64,000 nucleotides of DNA, from contig NC_045145.1 of the NCBI RefSeq assembly GCF_008831285.2, forward strand, positions 5,642,802 through 5,706,801. Direction: 5' to 3'. Numbering within the stretch: position 1 is the stretch's first letter; each line of letters opens with the position of its first letter. Both the position numbers and the translations under genes were made by a program. Shown one piece after another: positions 46,190-57,342 of the stretch. Under the pieces are notes generated by a model. That model was given only the letters and a program-made list of their open reading frames with translations, did not search any database and was not told where the DNA came from. The DNA is from Nymphaea colorata. Its lineage: Eukaryota > Streptophyta > Magnoliopsida > Nymphaeales > Nymphaeaceae.

Positions 46190-46360
46190 AGTCATTCAAA
46201 GGGAGCTGTTCAGCTTCCAACGGCTAGACCAACAGTTGTTTCAGCTCAGCACTTCAGCTATAACAAAAAAGGCAAAAAAAAACCAAAAGAAATATAAAAA
46301 AATAAAGAAGAGAAAAAGTACAAAAAACTCCTATGCACAATATATATATATATAAAAACT
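46190..46360. repeat. Degenerate LTR-like remnant related to the B/D LTRs
   Basis: AGCTTCCAACGGCTAGACCA and the following A-rich stretch with CTATGCA resemble the middle of the B/D LTR, but with one palindrome arm missing. Ends undefined. Confidence 0.35.
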
Positions 46361-46381
46361 AAACATACATGCAGTTGAGGC

Positions 46382-46880
46382 CTATGTAACATGAGTGTGG
46401 GGTGCGAGTGCTAGTGCGGATGCAAGTGCCGGTGCAACGTATCCCAAAAAATTTGGGTGCGAGGGTGCGGCAAGGGTGTATATAATATATTTATTTTATA
46501 TATATAAATGTACGTATTCATAATATATATAATTTTAGTTTGTTTATTAGCTTAATCTGTCCTTTCTTTTTACTTGTATTACTATACATAAAGAAAGAAA
46601 GGGACAAGGAGAAGAAAAAACATGAAAAATATTTTGAACTTGCATAAGAAAGGATGCAGTTGGGGTGCGTGTCGAAGCAGCACCAATACGAGCATCGTGT
46701 CGACATGGGTGCCACCCCTTTTTTGAAGAGTCCGTGCAGGCCATATATGTATTGCAATTATGTAATGTGACAATCTATGACACGTGGGTGTGAGTACAGT
46801 ACTAGTACCAGTAGAGTACACCAATTCGGGTACAGGCATGACATATTTTAAAAATGCGGATACGGGGGTTACCACATAAA
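46382..46880. repeat. GC-rich degenerate repeat (CTATGTAACATG..GTGCGAG type)
   Basis: Two GC-rich blocks rich in GGTGCG/GTGTCG words flank an AT-rich core, with a second start-like CTATGACACGTGGGTGTGAG at 46768. It resembles the CTATGT-ended hAT-like repeats in layout; no target duplication could be identified. Confidence 0.35.
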
Positions 46881-47038
46881 TGTTGTTTTCATCTTTAACT
46901 ATGAGTAGAAGTTAAGGATGTAGCTTTTGTAATATCAGTAAAAAGGTAAGGTTGCTTAAGAAATTTTCAAAAAGGTTAAACAAATTAAAGAAAAAAAATT
47001 GAAAAGGGATGAAAGGATAAACCCTTCATCTCCAAATC

Positions 47039-47040
47039 AA

Positions 47041-47067
<27 letters not shown>
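47039..47067. repeat. (TC)n microsatellite
   Basis: Perfect TC run, 31 bp before the copia C insertion. Confidence 0.9.
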
Positions 47068-47072
<5 letters not shown>

Positions 47073-47097
47073 TTGTATCTTGTGATACTGTCATCAC

Positions 47098-47132
47098 TGT
47101 TAGAATATTAGATTGTATGCATTCTAAATGTA

Positions 47133-47167
<35 letters not shown>

Positions 47168-47594
47168 CATATATTAGTTATCTAATATATGTCTTATATG
47201 TATACATATATATATATTTTATATATATTTGGATATTAGGATACTTATGTAATTTTTCCCTTTTTTATGTATTTTTATTTTCCCCTTTTCCCCCCTTTTC
47301 TTTATCCTTATTCCCTAAGGGGGACTAGTCCCAACGGCTAGAATTCTAGCCGTTGGAACTAGTCCCAACGGTTGGCTCTCCTCTTTCTTTTGTTCTCCCC
47401 TCTATATATAGTGTAGGCTCCCCTCTCTTTAACCTATGGCTTGTTAAGCCACTTCTTGTATTATTGTTGAAGATAAATACATGTTTTCTTTATAATCTTG
47501 TTAGAGGACTCTTGTGTATTGCCTTGTTGAGTTAGTGGAAAATTCAAGAGTGATATTCTTGAAGTATTTGCCTAAGTTTTGGGCCTGATTTACA
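47098..47594 (+). repeat. 5' LTR of copia C
   Basis: 497 bp. Contains an AT microsatellite, a perfect 26-bp palindrome (47331-47356) flanked by the direct repeat ACTAGTCCCAACGG, then TATA box CTATATATAGTG (47402-47413). Confidence 0.95.
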
Positions 47595-47607
47595 TGGTAT
47601 CAGAGCC
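47595..47607 (+). other. Primer binding site of copia C
   Basis: TGGTATCAGAGCC directly after the 5' LTR, complementary to initiator tRNA-Met. Confidence 0.95.
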
Positions 47608-47950
47608 ACGTTTTGGCTATTCATCTTGCTGTCCTTCAGCTTAAAGTTTCAGCTCTTACTCCTTCTTTGGAGCCGTGAAGCACTCTAAGTACTCGACGTT
47701 ATTGCTGGCTGATTCTTGACACAAGAAGGTGCTGTTTTGCTAGTCTCTATTGGTGGTAAAGATTGAAGCTGAGGTGCTGTTTTGGTGGAAAAAGATTGTG
47801 ACTGATTTCGTCATTTTTTCATCATCTCAAACATACAAGTTTTACACAAGAAGAAGGGAGACTGGTTTTTCTTATTGCTGTAGACTTCTTTTTGCGCGAC
47901 AGCCAGCTTCGTCATAACTTGTAAGTGGATCTACCTTGTTGATTGTGATC

Positions 47951-50900
47951 ATGGATGACAAAGTCTCGTCTCTTCCATTTCCCAAACTCTTATCAACAAA
48001 CTATATACAATGGGCTAGAACTATGGAACATTTTATTCGTAGTAAAAGCCTTTGGGGACTAGTTGATGGGACAAAACTTGAACCACAACTAGTCCTTACT
48101 AAAGTTGTTGATGGAAGAGCTATGGAATTGGACGGAACCGAAAAAGAAAAAGTAATGACTGAATACAACAAAAAATGGGAAGAATGGAGTGTTGGTCATC
48201 ACAAAATTATTACTTGGATCTTGACTTGTGTTGACAATGCTACTAGCGGGCAAATTTCCAAGTTAAATTCTGCCCTAGAAGCTTGGGAATATCTAAAGAA
48301 AACTCATACCATGAGAGACGTTGCTTATATGCATCATGTTCAACTCAAAATTCACAATCTTCAACAAGGAGATAGATCTATTAAAGATTATGTGGCTGAA
48401 AGGGATCAATTGTATGATGAATTAAGTATTTTTGAACCACATTGGACACAAGATCTTATTTTTAGAGAAAAGCAAATACAATGTGACAAGTTTTACAAGT
48501 TTATCATAGGTCTTAGACCTGAATTTGATGGTGTTAAAACCGCCTTACTTCATCGTTCTAAAACACCATCTATGAATGAGGCTATTGCGGAGCTCCAAAT
48601 GGAGGAAAATCGTCTTTGTCTTGATAAAGAGAAAGTCAACAATGTGCTTGCCACATCTAGGCGGGGAGCCCATTTGAGACCTTATAGACCTCCTCACTTC
48701 AATCGTACATATGAAGGAGTAAGAAGAAAAGTTATTTGCTATCATTGCCAAGAAGAACATACCAAACCAAGATGTCCAAAACTTAGAATTTTTGGCAAAA
48801 GAAGCAATGTTGCAGCTCCAATTCAAGAAGAAAGAAAAGAAGCAAGCTCATTCCAACTTGATCAACTTATAAGTGCTCTTCAACCTTTTCTAAAGGGAGG
48901 AGACACACCTTCAACTTTGGGAGCTACCGTAGCATCTACTTCTACAAGTAAGTATTCTTGGATTATTGATTCAGGTGCATCTTTTCATATGACTCCTTGT
49001 GGATCCCTTCTCACCAAATGCACTAAAAATGATTCTTATTCCTTTGTGAAAACGGCGGATGGTACTTCTCTTGAAATTGATTTTATTGAAAACCTTTGGA
49101 TCCAAAACTTTAAAAGTACTTCAATTAAGACACATTCCTAAATTAAGCTTAAATTTATTATCAGTTTCTCAAATAGCCGACCTAGGTTTTGATATAATCT
49201 TCTCACAATCCAAATGTTTGATACAGGACCGAGTATCCAAGAAGACGATTGGGGAAGGTTTTAGAACAAAAGATCTCTACTACATAGACTTTTTGGACCT
49301 CTCAAGACCATCTTGCAATATCTCCAAAGAATGTGACATTCAAACTTGGCATCAAAGACTTGGACATTCCAATATAGAAAAAATGTCTCATCTTCCCTTC
49401 ATGGAGAATTTTTGTCAAAAGAACTTTTATTGTAATGATTGTATTAAGGCTAAAATGAAAGTCTTACCTTTTGATAATAGAAATTTTATTGCCCAAAAAT
49501 CTTTTGATTTAGTGCATTCGGATGTGTGGGGACCCGCTCCCATTATGTCAAAAGGAGAATTGTTGTACTATGTGATCTTTATTGATGATTTTTCTAGGCA
49601 TACTTGGGTTTACTTTCTCAAACACAAATCGGAGGTTTTCACAAACTTTAAGAATTTCTACAACATGATCTATACCCAATTTGGCACAAATATCAAAGTC
49701 TTTAGAAGTGATTCAGGAGGAGAATTTATGTCAAATGAATTTCAACAATTTCTAAAAGAAAAAGGGGTTGTTCATCAAAGATCTTGTCCTAACACTTCAC
49801 AACAAAACGGAGTGGCCGAGCGTAAACGTAGGCACATTATTGAAACTGCTAGAGCCGTTCTTTTATCTAAAAATGTTCCCAAAAACTTTTGGGCTGAGGC
49901 TGTTTTGACTTCAACCTATTTAATTAATAGAATACCTACCAAACTTTTGAAACATATTTCTCCTTTTGAAAAACTCCACCATGTTAAACCTAATTACAAT
50001 AGACTTAAAAACTTTTGGTTGCAAATGTTTTGTGTTAAGTGATAAAGACGATAAGCTTTCTTCCAAAGCTATTTGTTGTGTTTTTATTGGGTATTCCGAA
50101 ACTCAAAAGGGTTATAGATGTTATGATATGGAAAGAGATAAAGTTTATGTTTTTAGAAATGTGATCTTTTTAGAAAATGAACATGGTTTCAAAGATGAAC
50201 CCAAGAAACTAAAAGATTATACTTTTCTTTGGACTAATGATATTGATGATGATGAACCCGATAAAGTTGTAGAAGTGCCAATTAAAGAGGTCAACAATGA
50301 TAATTCTACTAATATCATTCCTCCAAAAGAGATCTTAGTTTATAGAAGAAGAGATCCTCAAAATCAAGAAACTAATCAATCTCTTCCTAGGAGATCCCAA
50401 AGGCACACTAGACCTCCTCAAAAATTTATCTCTTATGAGTCTTTTTCCCCAAAATTTCGAACTTGTATTATGGCTCATCACTCTTTTTATGAGCCATCTT
50501 CTTACCTTGAAGCTAAGGAAGATCCCAATTGGATTGAATCCATGGATCTTGAACTTAAAGCTCTTGAAAGCAATAAGACTTGGGATATTGTGTCTCTACC
50601 AATGGGGAAAAAGACTATTGGTTGTAGATGGATCTATAAAATCAAAACTAGAAGTGATGGAACTTTAGAAAAATATAAGGCCAGACTTGTTGCCAAGGGA
50701 TATGCTCAAGAATATGGGATTGATTATGAAGAAACCTTTGCTCCTGTTGCTCGCATGACTTCTGTGAGAACTCTTATTGTCATTGCTTCTGTTAAACATT
50801 GGACTATTTTTCAAATGGATGTTAAAAATGCTTTCCTAAATGGTCACCTACAGGAAGAAGTTTTCATGAGTGCTCCTCCTGGTTTTGATCTACCTCAAAA

Positions 50901-52011
50901 CAAAGTTTTACGACTTAAGAAAGCCCTTTATGGTTTGAAACAAGCTCCCAAGGCCTGGTTTGACAAGTTTAGTAGTGTCATGTTTAATCAAGGTTTTCAA
51001 TCTTGCTACTCTGATACTGCCATGTTTGTAAAAACCACCTCCGTAGGTGTAATTGTTTTATTATTGTATGTTGATGATATGGTTATTACTGGGAGTGATG
51101 ATGAAGGGATTATAGAGGTAAAACATTTTCTTAACAAATGCTTTCAAATGACTGATTTGAGAAGACTAACTTATTTTCTTGGAATTGAAGTTGCTTATAG
51201 CAAACAGGGTTACCTTCTTTCTCAAATGAAGTTTGCCAGTGAATTAGTTGACAGAACAGGTATCTCAGATGACAAAGTTGTGGATACTCCAGAAGCACTG
51301 GGAGTAAAAATGAAAATTGATGATGGAGAGATATTGGAGAATCCCACTCCTTTTCGGCAAATAGTTGGCGCTCTCTCTTTTCTCTCCATCACCAGACTTG
51401 ACATTGCTCATGCCGTACATGTGATAAGCCAATTTCAAGAAAGACCCACCTCAGTGCACATGGGAGCGGCAATGCGGATTGTCCGTTATGTGAAAAATAC
51501 TATCAACAAAGGACTATTTTTGTCTTCTTCTTCTACATTAGAGTTAGTTGCTTATACAGATGCTGATTGGGGTGGAGATCCCAATAATAAGCACTCCACC
51601 ACTGGTTTTTGTGTGTTTTTAGGTGATTCCTTAATTTCCTGGCGATGCAAGAAACAACATAAGGTGTCACTATCATCAACAGAAGCTGAGTATCGTGCGA
51701 TGGCAACTACAACAATGGAGATAGTGTGGCTGAAGATCTTGCTGAAAGATATGGGAATTCATATCAAGGATCCGGTCAAGCTTTGTTGTGACAACAAAAG
51801 TGCAATTTATATTGCTAGTAATCACACATTCCACGAAAGAACGAAGCATATAGAGATGGACTGTCATTATGTTCGTGAAGAATTCCTTCAAAAGAACATT
51901 GATCTCTCCTATGTCTCTTCTGAATATCAACTAGGCGACTTCTTCACAAAGGCTCTTGCCACTGCCAGATTTAATTTTCTCCTTAGCAAACTTTTGGTTA
52001 TCACACCATAA
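47951..52011 (+). pseudogene. Copia C gag-pol with two frameshifts
   Basis: ATG at 47951 (MDDKVSSLPFPKLLSTNYIQ). The first frame covers gag and protease, the second integrase, the third the end of integrase, RT and RNase H; shifts lie near 49115 and 50010 (extra base in an A/T-rich run). The zinc knuckle is CYHCQEEHTKPRC, one residue short before His (X3 instead of X4). Other motifs: [12 protein letters not shown] (near 48965), WHQRLGH (49346), HSDVWGP, YVDDMVITG (51068) and DADWGGDPNN (51560). It ends VITP-TAA. Apart from the shifts it is well preserved. Confidence 0.93.
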
Positions 52012-52012
52012 G

Positions 52013-52024
52013 TTTGAGGGGGGG
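52013..52024 (+). other. Polypurine tract of copia C
   Basis: GTTTGAGGGGGG against the 3' LTR start TGTTAGAATATT; it begins one base after the polyprotein stop codon. Confidence 0.95.
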
Positions 52025-52061
52025 TGTTAGAATATTAGATTGTATGCATTCTAAATGTATC

Positions 52062-52099
<38 letters not shown>

Positions 52100-52417
52100 A
52101 CATATATTAGTTATTTAATATATGTCTTATATGTATACATATATATATATATATATTTGGATATTAGGATACTTATGTTTTTATTTTCCCCTTTTCCCCC
52201 CTTTTCTTTATCCTTATTCCCTAAAGGGGACTAGTCCCAACGGTTGGCTCTCCTCTTTCTTTTGTTCTCTCCTCTATATATAGTGTAGGCTCCCCTCTCT
52301 TTAACCTATGGCTTGTTAAGCCACTTCTTGTATTATTGTTGAAGATAAATACATGTTTTCTTTATCCTCTTGTTAGAGGACTCTTGTGTATTGCCTTGTT
52401 GAGTTAGTGGGAGATTC
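52025..52417 (+). repeat. 3' LTR of copia C, first part
   Basis: Continues at 57824-57872, total about 442 bp. Relative to the 5' LTR it lacks a 34-bp segment between two copies of ACTAGTCCCAACGG (the palindrome) and about 23 bp near 52168, both explained by deletion between short direct repeats. Confidence 0.93.
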
Positions 52418-52898
52418 TGTAAATCAGGCCTGATCTTGAGAATACAAATGCTTCAAGAGATACACGTATCTCTTGAAGATCCCAACAACTTCAATAGGTA
52501 ATACACAACCAAACCTCAAACTTGAGGAGAAGATACCAAATCTATTAATCTCAAGAGAAGAATACACAAGAGAGGCCTAAAAGCCTTAACCAAACAAGGG
52601 ACAACAGTCCCATATATATAGTACAATGAAAGGGAGAGAAGAAGGAGGAGTTGGCTGTTGGGCCAGCTCCAACGGCTAGAAATCTAGCCGTTGGAAGCTG
52701 GTCCAACAGCTAGTTCCCTTTTACAAAAAAGGAAAAGGTAAAAATAAAAAAAGAAAAGAAATAAAAAATACATAAAAACGAAAAGGAAGCAAATAAAATA
52801 AAATACATAACACCTATGCATACATAGATATTCATATATACAAATCATATATGAAACATATGTATACTTACATAATGTCTAATATTTAAATTCTAACA
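52418..52898 (-). repeat. 3' LTR of copia D
   Basis: 481 bp. An extra GTATC makes the local sequence AAGAGATACACGTATCTCTT. A near-perfect inverted repeat with arms of about 28 bp lies at 52654-52710. Confidence 0.96.
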
Positions 52899-52910
52899 CC
52901 CCCCCTCAAA
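52899..52910 (-). other. Polypurine tract of copia D
   Basis: Minus strand GTTTGAGGGGGG directly before the 3' LTR start TGTTAGAATTTA, next to the stop codon at 52912. Confidence 0.93.
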
Positions 52911-52911
52911 C

Positions 52912-55900
52912 TTACGGTGTGATCACCGAAAGTTTGCCAAGAAGAAACTGAAAACGTGCTGAAGCAAGTGCTTTGGTGAAGAAATCTCCAAGTTGATATT
53001 CGGAAGGGACAAAGGATATATCGATTGTTCGGCTAAGATATTCTTCTCTCACATAGTGACAATCCATTTCAATATGCTTCGTCCTTTCATGAAAAGTATG
53101 ATTGCTAGCAATGTAGATGGCACTTTTATTGTCGCAGCAGAGCTTGGTTGCTTCATTTAAGTCAATTCCAATGTCCTTCAATAAGCTTTTTAACCACACA
53201 ATCTCCATGGTGGTGGTGGCCATGGCACGATATTCTGCTTCAGTTGATGATAGAGAGACTTTATTTTGTTTTTTGCACCTCCACGAAATAAGAGAGTCAC
53301 CTAGAAAAACACAAAAGCCGGTGGTGGAATGCCTGTTATTAGGATCTCCACCCCGATCAGCATCAGTATAGGCAATCATATTCAAGTTTGATGAGGATGA
53401 TAGAAAAAGTCCTTTAGTGATTGTGTGTTTGACATATCGAACAATCCTCAATGCGGCTCCCATGTGTACAGAAGTGGGTCTTTGTTGAAACTGACTTATG
53501 ACATGTACCGCATGTGATATGTCAGGCCTTGTAATGGATAGATATGTGAGAGCTCCAACCAATTGACGAAATGGAGTGGGATTTTCTAAAATTTCTCCAT
53601 CATCAATCTTCATCTTTACTCCTAAGGCTTCAGGAGTGTCTACCACCTTGTCATCAGTGATACCTGATCTGCTTATAATGTCATTGGCAAACTTCATTTG
53701 TGAGAGTAAGTATCCTCTTCTACTATAAGCTACTTCAATACCAAGAAAATATGTTAGTTTACCCAAATCAGTCATTTCAAATTCATTCTTTAGAAAGTCT
53801 TTTACCTGCATAATTCCGTTGGCATCATTACCTGTAATAATCATATCATCTACATATAAAAGTAACACAATTATACCTATAGCAGTATTTTTAACAAACA
53901 TAGCAGTGTCAGAATAGCATGATTTAAAACCTTGTTTGAACATAACATTGCTAAACATGTCAAACCAAGCTTTTGGAGCTTGTTTCAAGCCATATAATGC
54001 CTTTCTAAGATAAAGAACTTTTCCTTGAGGTAAATCAAGCCCAGGGGGTGAATCCATGTATACCTCTTCATTTAAGTAGCCATTCAAAAAAGCATTTTTG
54101 ACATCCAATTGATATATAGACCATTGTTTAATGGAGGCAATGGCAATAAGAGCTCTAACAGAGGTCATACGAGCAACAGGGGCGAAGGTTTCTTCGTAAT
54201 CAATCCCATATTCTTGGGCATATCCTTTGGCAACAAGTCTAGCTTTATACCTTTCAAGTGATCCATCACTTCTAGTCTTGACTTTGTAAACCCACCTACA
54301 TCCTATTGTCCTTTTCCCTATAGGAAGAGACACAATGTCCCAAGTTTTATTGTCTTCAAGGGCTCTAAGTTCATTGTTCATTGCTTCAATCCAATGTGGG
54401 TTAGTTTTGGCTTCAAGATAGGATGAAGGTTCAACATAAGAGTGAATAGCTAATAAGCAAGCTCTATGTTTTGGGGAAAAAGACTCATAGGAAACAAATT
54501 TTTGAGGTGGATGAGAATCTCTTTGAGATCTCCTAAGAGTAGGTTGAGACTCTTGGATGTTTTGTTGAGACCTTCTCTTATAAACTATAACTTCTCTTGG
54601 TGATCCATCACTTCTTGGTGAAGATCTATCAAAAGGAGTATTCTCAACCTCATTTTGAGCATCATTATGTGAAGAAGGCAAAACATCATCATCACTATCA
54701 ACATCATCATCATTTATCCATAAAAAAGAATAGTCATCTTCATGCTTGGGTTTATTTTCATTAAAGCCATTTTCTTCTTCTAAAAATATCACATTTCTTG
54801 AAACATACACCTTATCTTTTTCAATATCATAGCATCTATACCCTTTTTGAGTTTCGGAATAGCCAATAAAGACACATTGAATAGCCCTAGATGAAAGTTT
54901 ATCATTTTTGTCATTTAAAATGAAACATTTGCAACCAAAGACTTTGAATCTTTTATAAGTTGGCTCCAAGTTAAAAAGTTTTTGAAAAGGTGAAATATTT
55001 TCTAAAACTTTAGAGGGCATTCTATTAATCAAGTAAATGGATGTTAAAATTGCTTCAGCCCAAAAATTTTTTGGAACATTTTTTGATATAAGAAGAGCTC
55101 TTGTTGTTTCAAGAATATGTCTATGTTTTCTTTCGGCGACTCCATTTTGTTGGGGGGTTTTGGGACAAGACTTTTGGTGTATAACTCCCTTTTCTTTTAG
55201 GAATTCTTCAAATTCATTGGAAATGAATTCTCCCCCGGAATCACTTCTAAAAATTTTAAGGTTTGCATCAAATTTAGTTTTGATCATGTTGTAAAAGTTT
55301 TTAAAATTCATAAGGACTTCGGATTTGCGTTTAAGAAAGTAAACCCAAGCATATCGAGAGTAATCATCCACAAAAATGACATAATAAAGCAAACCACCTT
55401 TAGACATAATAGGAGCGGGACCCCATACATCCGAATGCACTAATTCAAAAGGTGCTTTTGCAACAAAATTTCTATTTCCAAAAGTTAAAGCCTTAATTTT
55501 GGCTTTAATACAATCATCACAAGAGATCATTTCTTTACATTTCTCTTCCAAAAAAGGGATACAAGACATTTTTCCTAAACTTGAATGCCCAAGTCTTTGA
55601 TGCCAAACTTGAATGTCACTCTTCTTGACTATATTGCAAGTAGGGTTGGAAAGATCCAAATAGTCAACATAGTAGAGATCATTTTTCCTAGAACCTTCCC
55701 CAATCGTCTTCTTGGAAAGATGGTCCTGTATCAAAAATTTATTTTGTGAGAAGACAATATCGCATCCATGATTTGTTATTTGAGAAACCGACAAGAGATT
55801 TAAGTTAAGTTTGGGAATAAATCTAACTTTTGGTATTTTAAAAACTTTTGAATTAAAATTTTGATCAATATTCCCAACACATTTGATTTCAAGAGGAGTT

Positions 55901-57045
55901 CCATCGGCGGTTTTAACAAATGGACACGATTCTTCCTTAGTGCATTCGGTAAGCAAAGAATTACAAGGGGTCATATGAAATGAAGCTCCGGAATCAAGAA
56001 TCCAAGAGTACTTACTTGATGATGTAGATGCCACGGTTGCTCCGGAGATTGGAGAAGTCCCTCCTCCTTTGAAAAGCGGTTGAAGAGCATCAATAAGCTT
56101 TGGTTGGAGGGCACTTACAAGTTTGTCTAGGTCAAATCGATTGTTTTCTTCATACATTGTCCCAGCCACACTTGTCTTTTTATCAAATCTCCTCAATTTA
56201 GGACATCTAAGTTTGGTATGTCCTTCTTCTTGACAATGGAAACATATAATCTTCTTGTTGCCATTATTGCTATGCTCATAGTTTCGATTAAAGTGAGGAG
56301 GCCTATAAGTTCTCATATGAGCACCGGGTCTTGAGGTAGCAAGAACACTTTCACTCTTGTCTTTTGAAAAATTGAGTCTATTCTCCTCCATTTGAAGTTC
56401 CGCTATGGCTTCGTTCATAGATGGCACTTTATGCCTATGGAGCAAGGAAGTTTTGACTCCATCATATTCCGATCTAAGACCAAGAATAAATTTATAAAAT
56501 TTCTCCCTTTGGATTTGTTTTTCTCTAACTCCAATGTCTCTTGGATCATACCATTCGGGTTCAAATAGAGCAAGTTCGTCCCATAATTGCTCCATTTCTC
56601 CAACATATTCTTTAATGGTCTTGTCTCCTTGTTGGAGACTTGCAATCTTCATTTGAAGATTGCACATGTAGGCCACATCCTTCATAGTGTGGGTTTTCTT
56701 GAGGAATTCCCAAGCTTCATGAGCAAAATTATGTTTTGCTATTTGGCCCATGGTTGTAGTATCAACACAAGCAATAATCCAAGTGATAATCTTGTGGTGT
56801 CCTATCTTCCACTCTTCCCATTTTCTCTCATATTCATTCATAGTCTTGTCTTTTTCAACTCCATCTAGTTCTTGAGCTTTACCATCTATGGTCTTGGTGA
56901 GGACTAATTGAGGTTTACTTTTTGACCCATCAACGAGTCCCCATAGGCCTTTACTTCTAATAAAATGTTCCATAGTTTTTGCCCAAGAAACATAATTTGA
57001 TGAAGTTAATTTGGGAAGAGGAGTAGAGGAAGTTCTTTCATCCAT
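52912..57045 (-). CDS. Copia D gag-pol polyprotein, 1377 aa, intact
   Basis: Single uninterrupted frame. I choose ATG 57045 ([20 protein letters not shown]), matching element C's start; the frame is open 19 codons further but without an ATG there. Domains in order: gag 1-260; zinc knuckle [14 protein letters not shown] (268-281); protease with [10 protein letters not shown] (active Asp about 351); integrase from WHQRLGH (481) with [21 protein letters not shown] and SDSGGEF; an Asp-rich linker; RT with [11 protein letters not shown] (YVDD at 1064-1067); RNase H with [11 protein letters not shown] and [11 protein letters not shown], ending VITP. The usual DADWGG of this region is DADRGG (Arg about 1231), one base change from Trp. 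Processing by its own protease into capsid and enzymes is expected from the family. Confidence 0.96.
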   Translation of the reverse strand: MDERTSSTPLPKLTSSNYVSWAKTMEHFIRSKGLWGLVDGSKSKPQLVLTKTIDGKAQELDGVEKDKTMNEYERKWEEWKIGHHKIITWIIACVDTTTMGQIAKHNFAHEAWEFLKKTHTMKDVAYMCNLQMKIASLQQGDKTIKEYVGEMEQLWDELALFEPEWYDPRDIGVREKQIQREKFYKFILGLRSEYDGVKTSLLHRHKVPSMNEAIAELQMEENRLNFSKDKSESVLATSRPGAHMRTYRPPHFNRNYEHSNNGNKKIICFHCQEEGHTKLRCPKLRRFDKKTSVAGTMYEENNRFDLDKLVSALQPKLIDALQPLFKGGGTSPISGATVASTSSSKYSWILDSGASFHMTPCNSLLTECTKEESCPFVKTADGTPLEIKCVGNIDQNFNSKVFKIPKVRFIPKLNLNLLSVSQITNHGCDIVFSQNKFLIQDHLSKKTIGEGSRKNDLYYVDYLDLSNPTCNIVKKSDIQVWHQRLGHSSLGKMSCIPFLEEKCKEMISCDDCIKAKIKALTFGNRNFVAKAPFELVHSDVWGPAPIMSKGGLLYYVIFVDDYSRYAWVYFLKRKSEVLMNFKNFYNMIKTKFDANLKIFRSDSGGEFISNEFEEFLKEKGVIHQKSCPKTPQQNGVAERKHRHILETTRALLISKNVPKNFWAEAILTSIYLINRMPSKVLENISPFQKLFNLEPTYKRFKVFGCKCFILNDKNDKLSSRAIQCVFIGYSETQKGYRCYDIEKDKVYVSRNVIFLEEENGFNENKPKHEDDYSFLWINDDDVDSDDDVLPSSHNDAQNEVENTPFDRSSPRSDGSPREVIVYKRRSQQNIQESQPTLRRSQRDSHPPQKFVSYESFSPKHRACLLAIHSYVEPSSYLEAKTNPHWIEAMNNELRALEDNKTWDIVSLPIGKRTIGCRWVYKVKTRSDGSLERYKARLVAKGYAQEYGIDYEETFAPVARMTSVRALIAIASIKQWSIYQLDVKNAFLNGYLNEEVYMDSPPGLDLPQGKVLYLRKALYGLKQAPKAWFDMFSNVMFKQGFKSCYSDTAMFVKNTAIGIIVLLLYVDDMIITGNDANGIMQVKDFLKNEFEMTDLGKLTYFLGIEVAYSRRGYLLSQMKFANDIISRSGITDDKVVDTPEALGVKMKIDDGEILENPTPFRQLVGALTYLSITRPDISHAVHVISQFQQRPTSVHMGAALRIVRYVKHTITKGLFLSSSSNLNMIAYTDADRGGDPNNRHSTTGFCVFLGDSLISWRCKKQNKVSLSSTEAEYRAMATTTMEIVWLKSLLKDIGIDLNEATKLCCDNKSAIYIASNHTFHERTKHIEMDCHYVREEYLSRTIDISFVPSEYQLGDFFTKALASARFQFLLGKLSVITP

Positions 57046-57330
57046 AATGTGTACCTTGTAAAAGAGACGTTGAGGTAGTGCTAGGATGAAAAACAGCCAC
57101 ACAAAAATGAAGCTTTCGACGCGTCAAGGACTGCCACAATCTTCACCACCAAGGGAGCTTTATCCCGTCACAAATATCACCAAAAGAGGCCCGCAAAATA
57201 ACAGCACCTTCTTGTGTCAAATTTCAGCCAACAATATATCGAACACTTGGAGTGCTTCACAGCTCCAAGGAAAGAGTAATAATTGGATCTTCCAAGCTTG
57301 AAAGACAGCAACACAAAGAGCCAAAACGAG

Positions 57331-57342
57331 GCTCTGATACCA
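57331..57342 (-). other. Primer binding site of copia D
   Basis: Minus strand TGGTATCAGAGC adjoining the 5' LTR; perfect initiator tRNA-Met complement. Confidence 0.95.

Noticed and set aside
46382-46880. Third hAT-like family element
   Set aside because: GC-rich ends are suggestive, but no paired target duplication or definite right end could be found; kept only as a low-confidence repeat.
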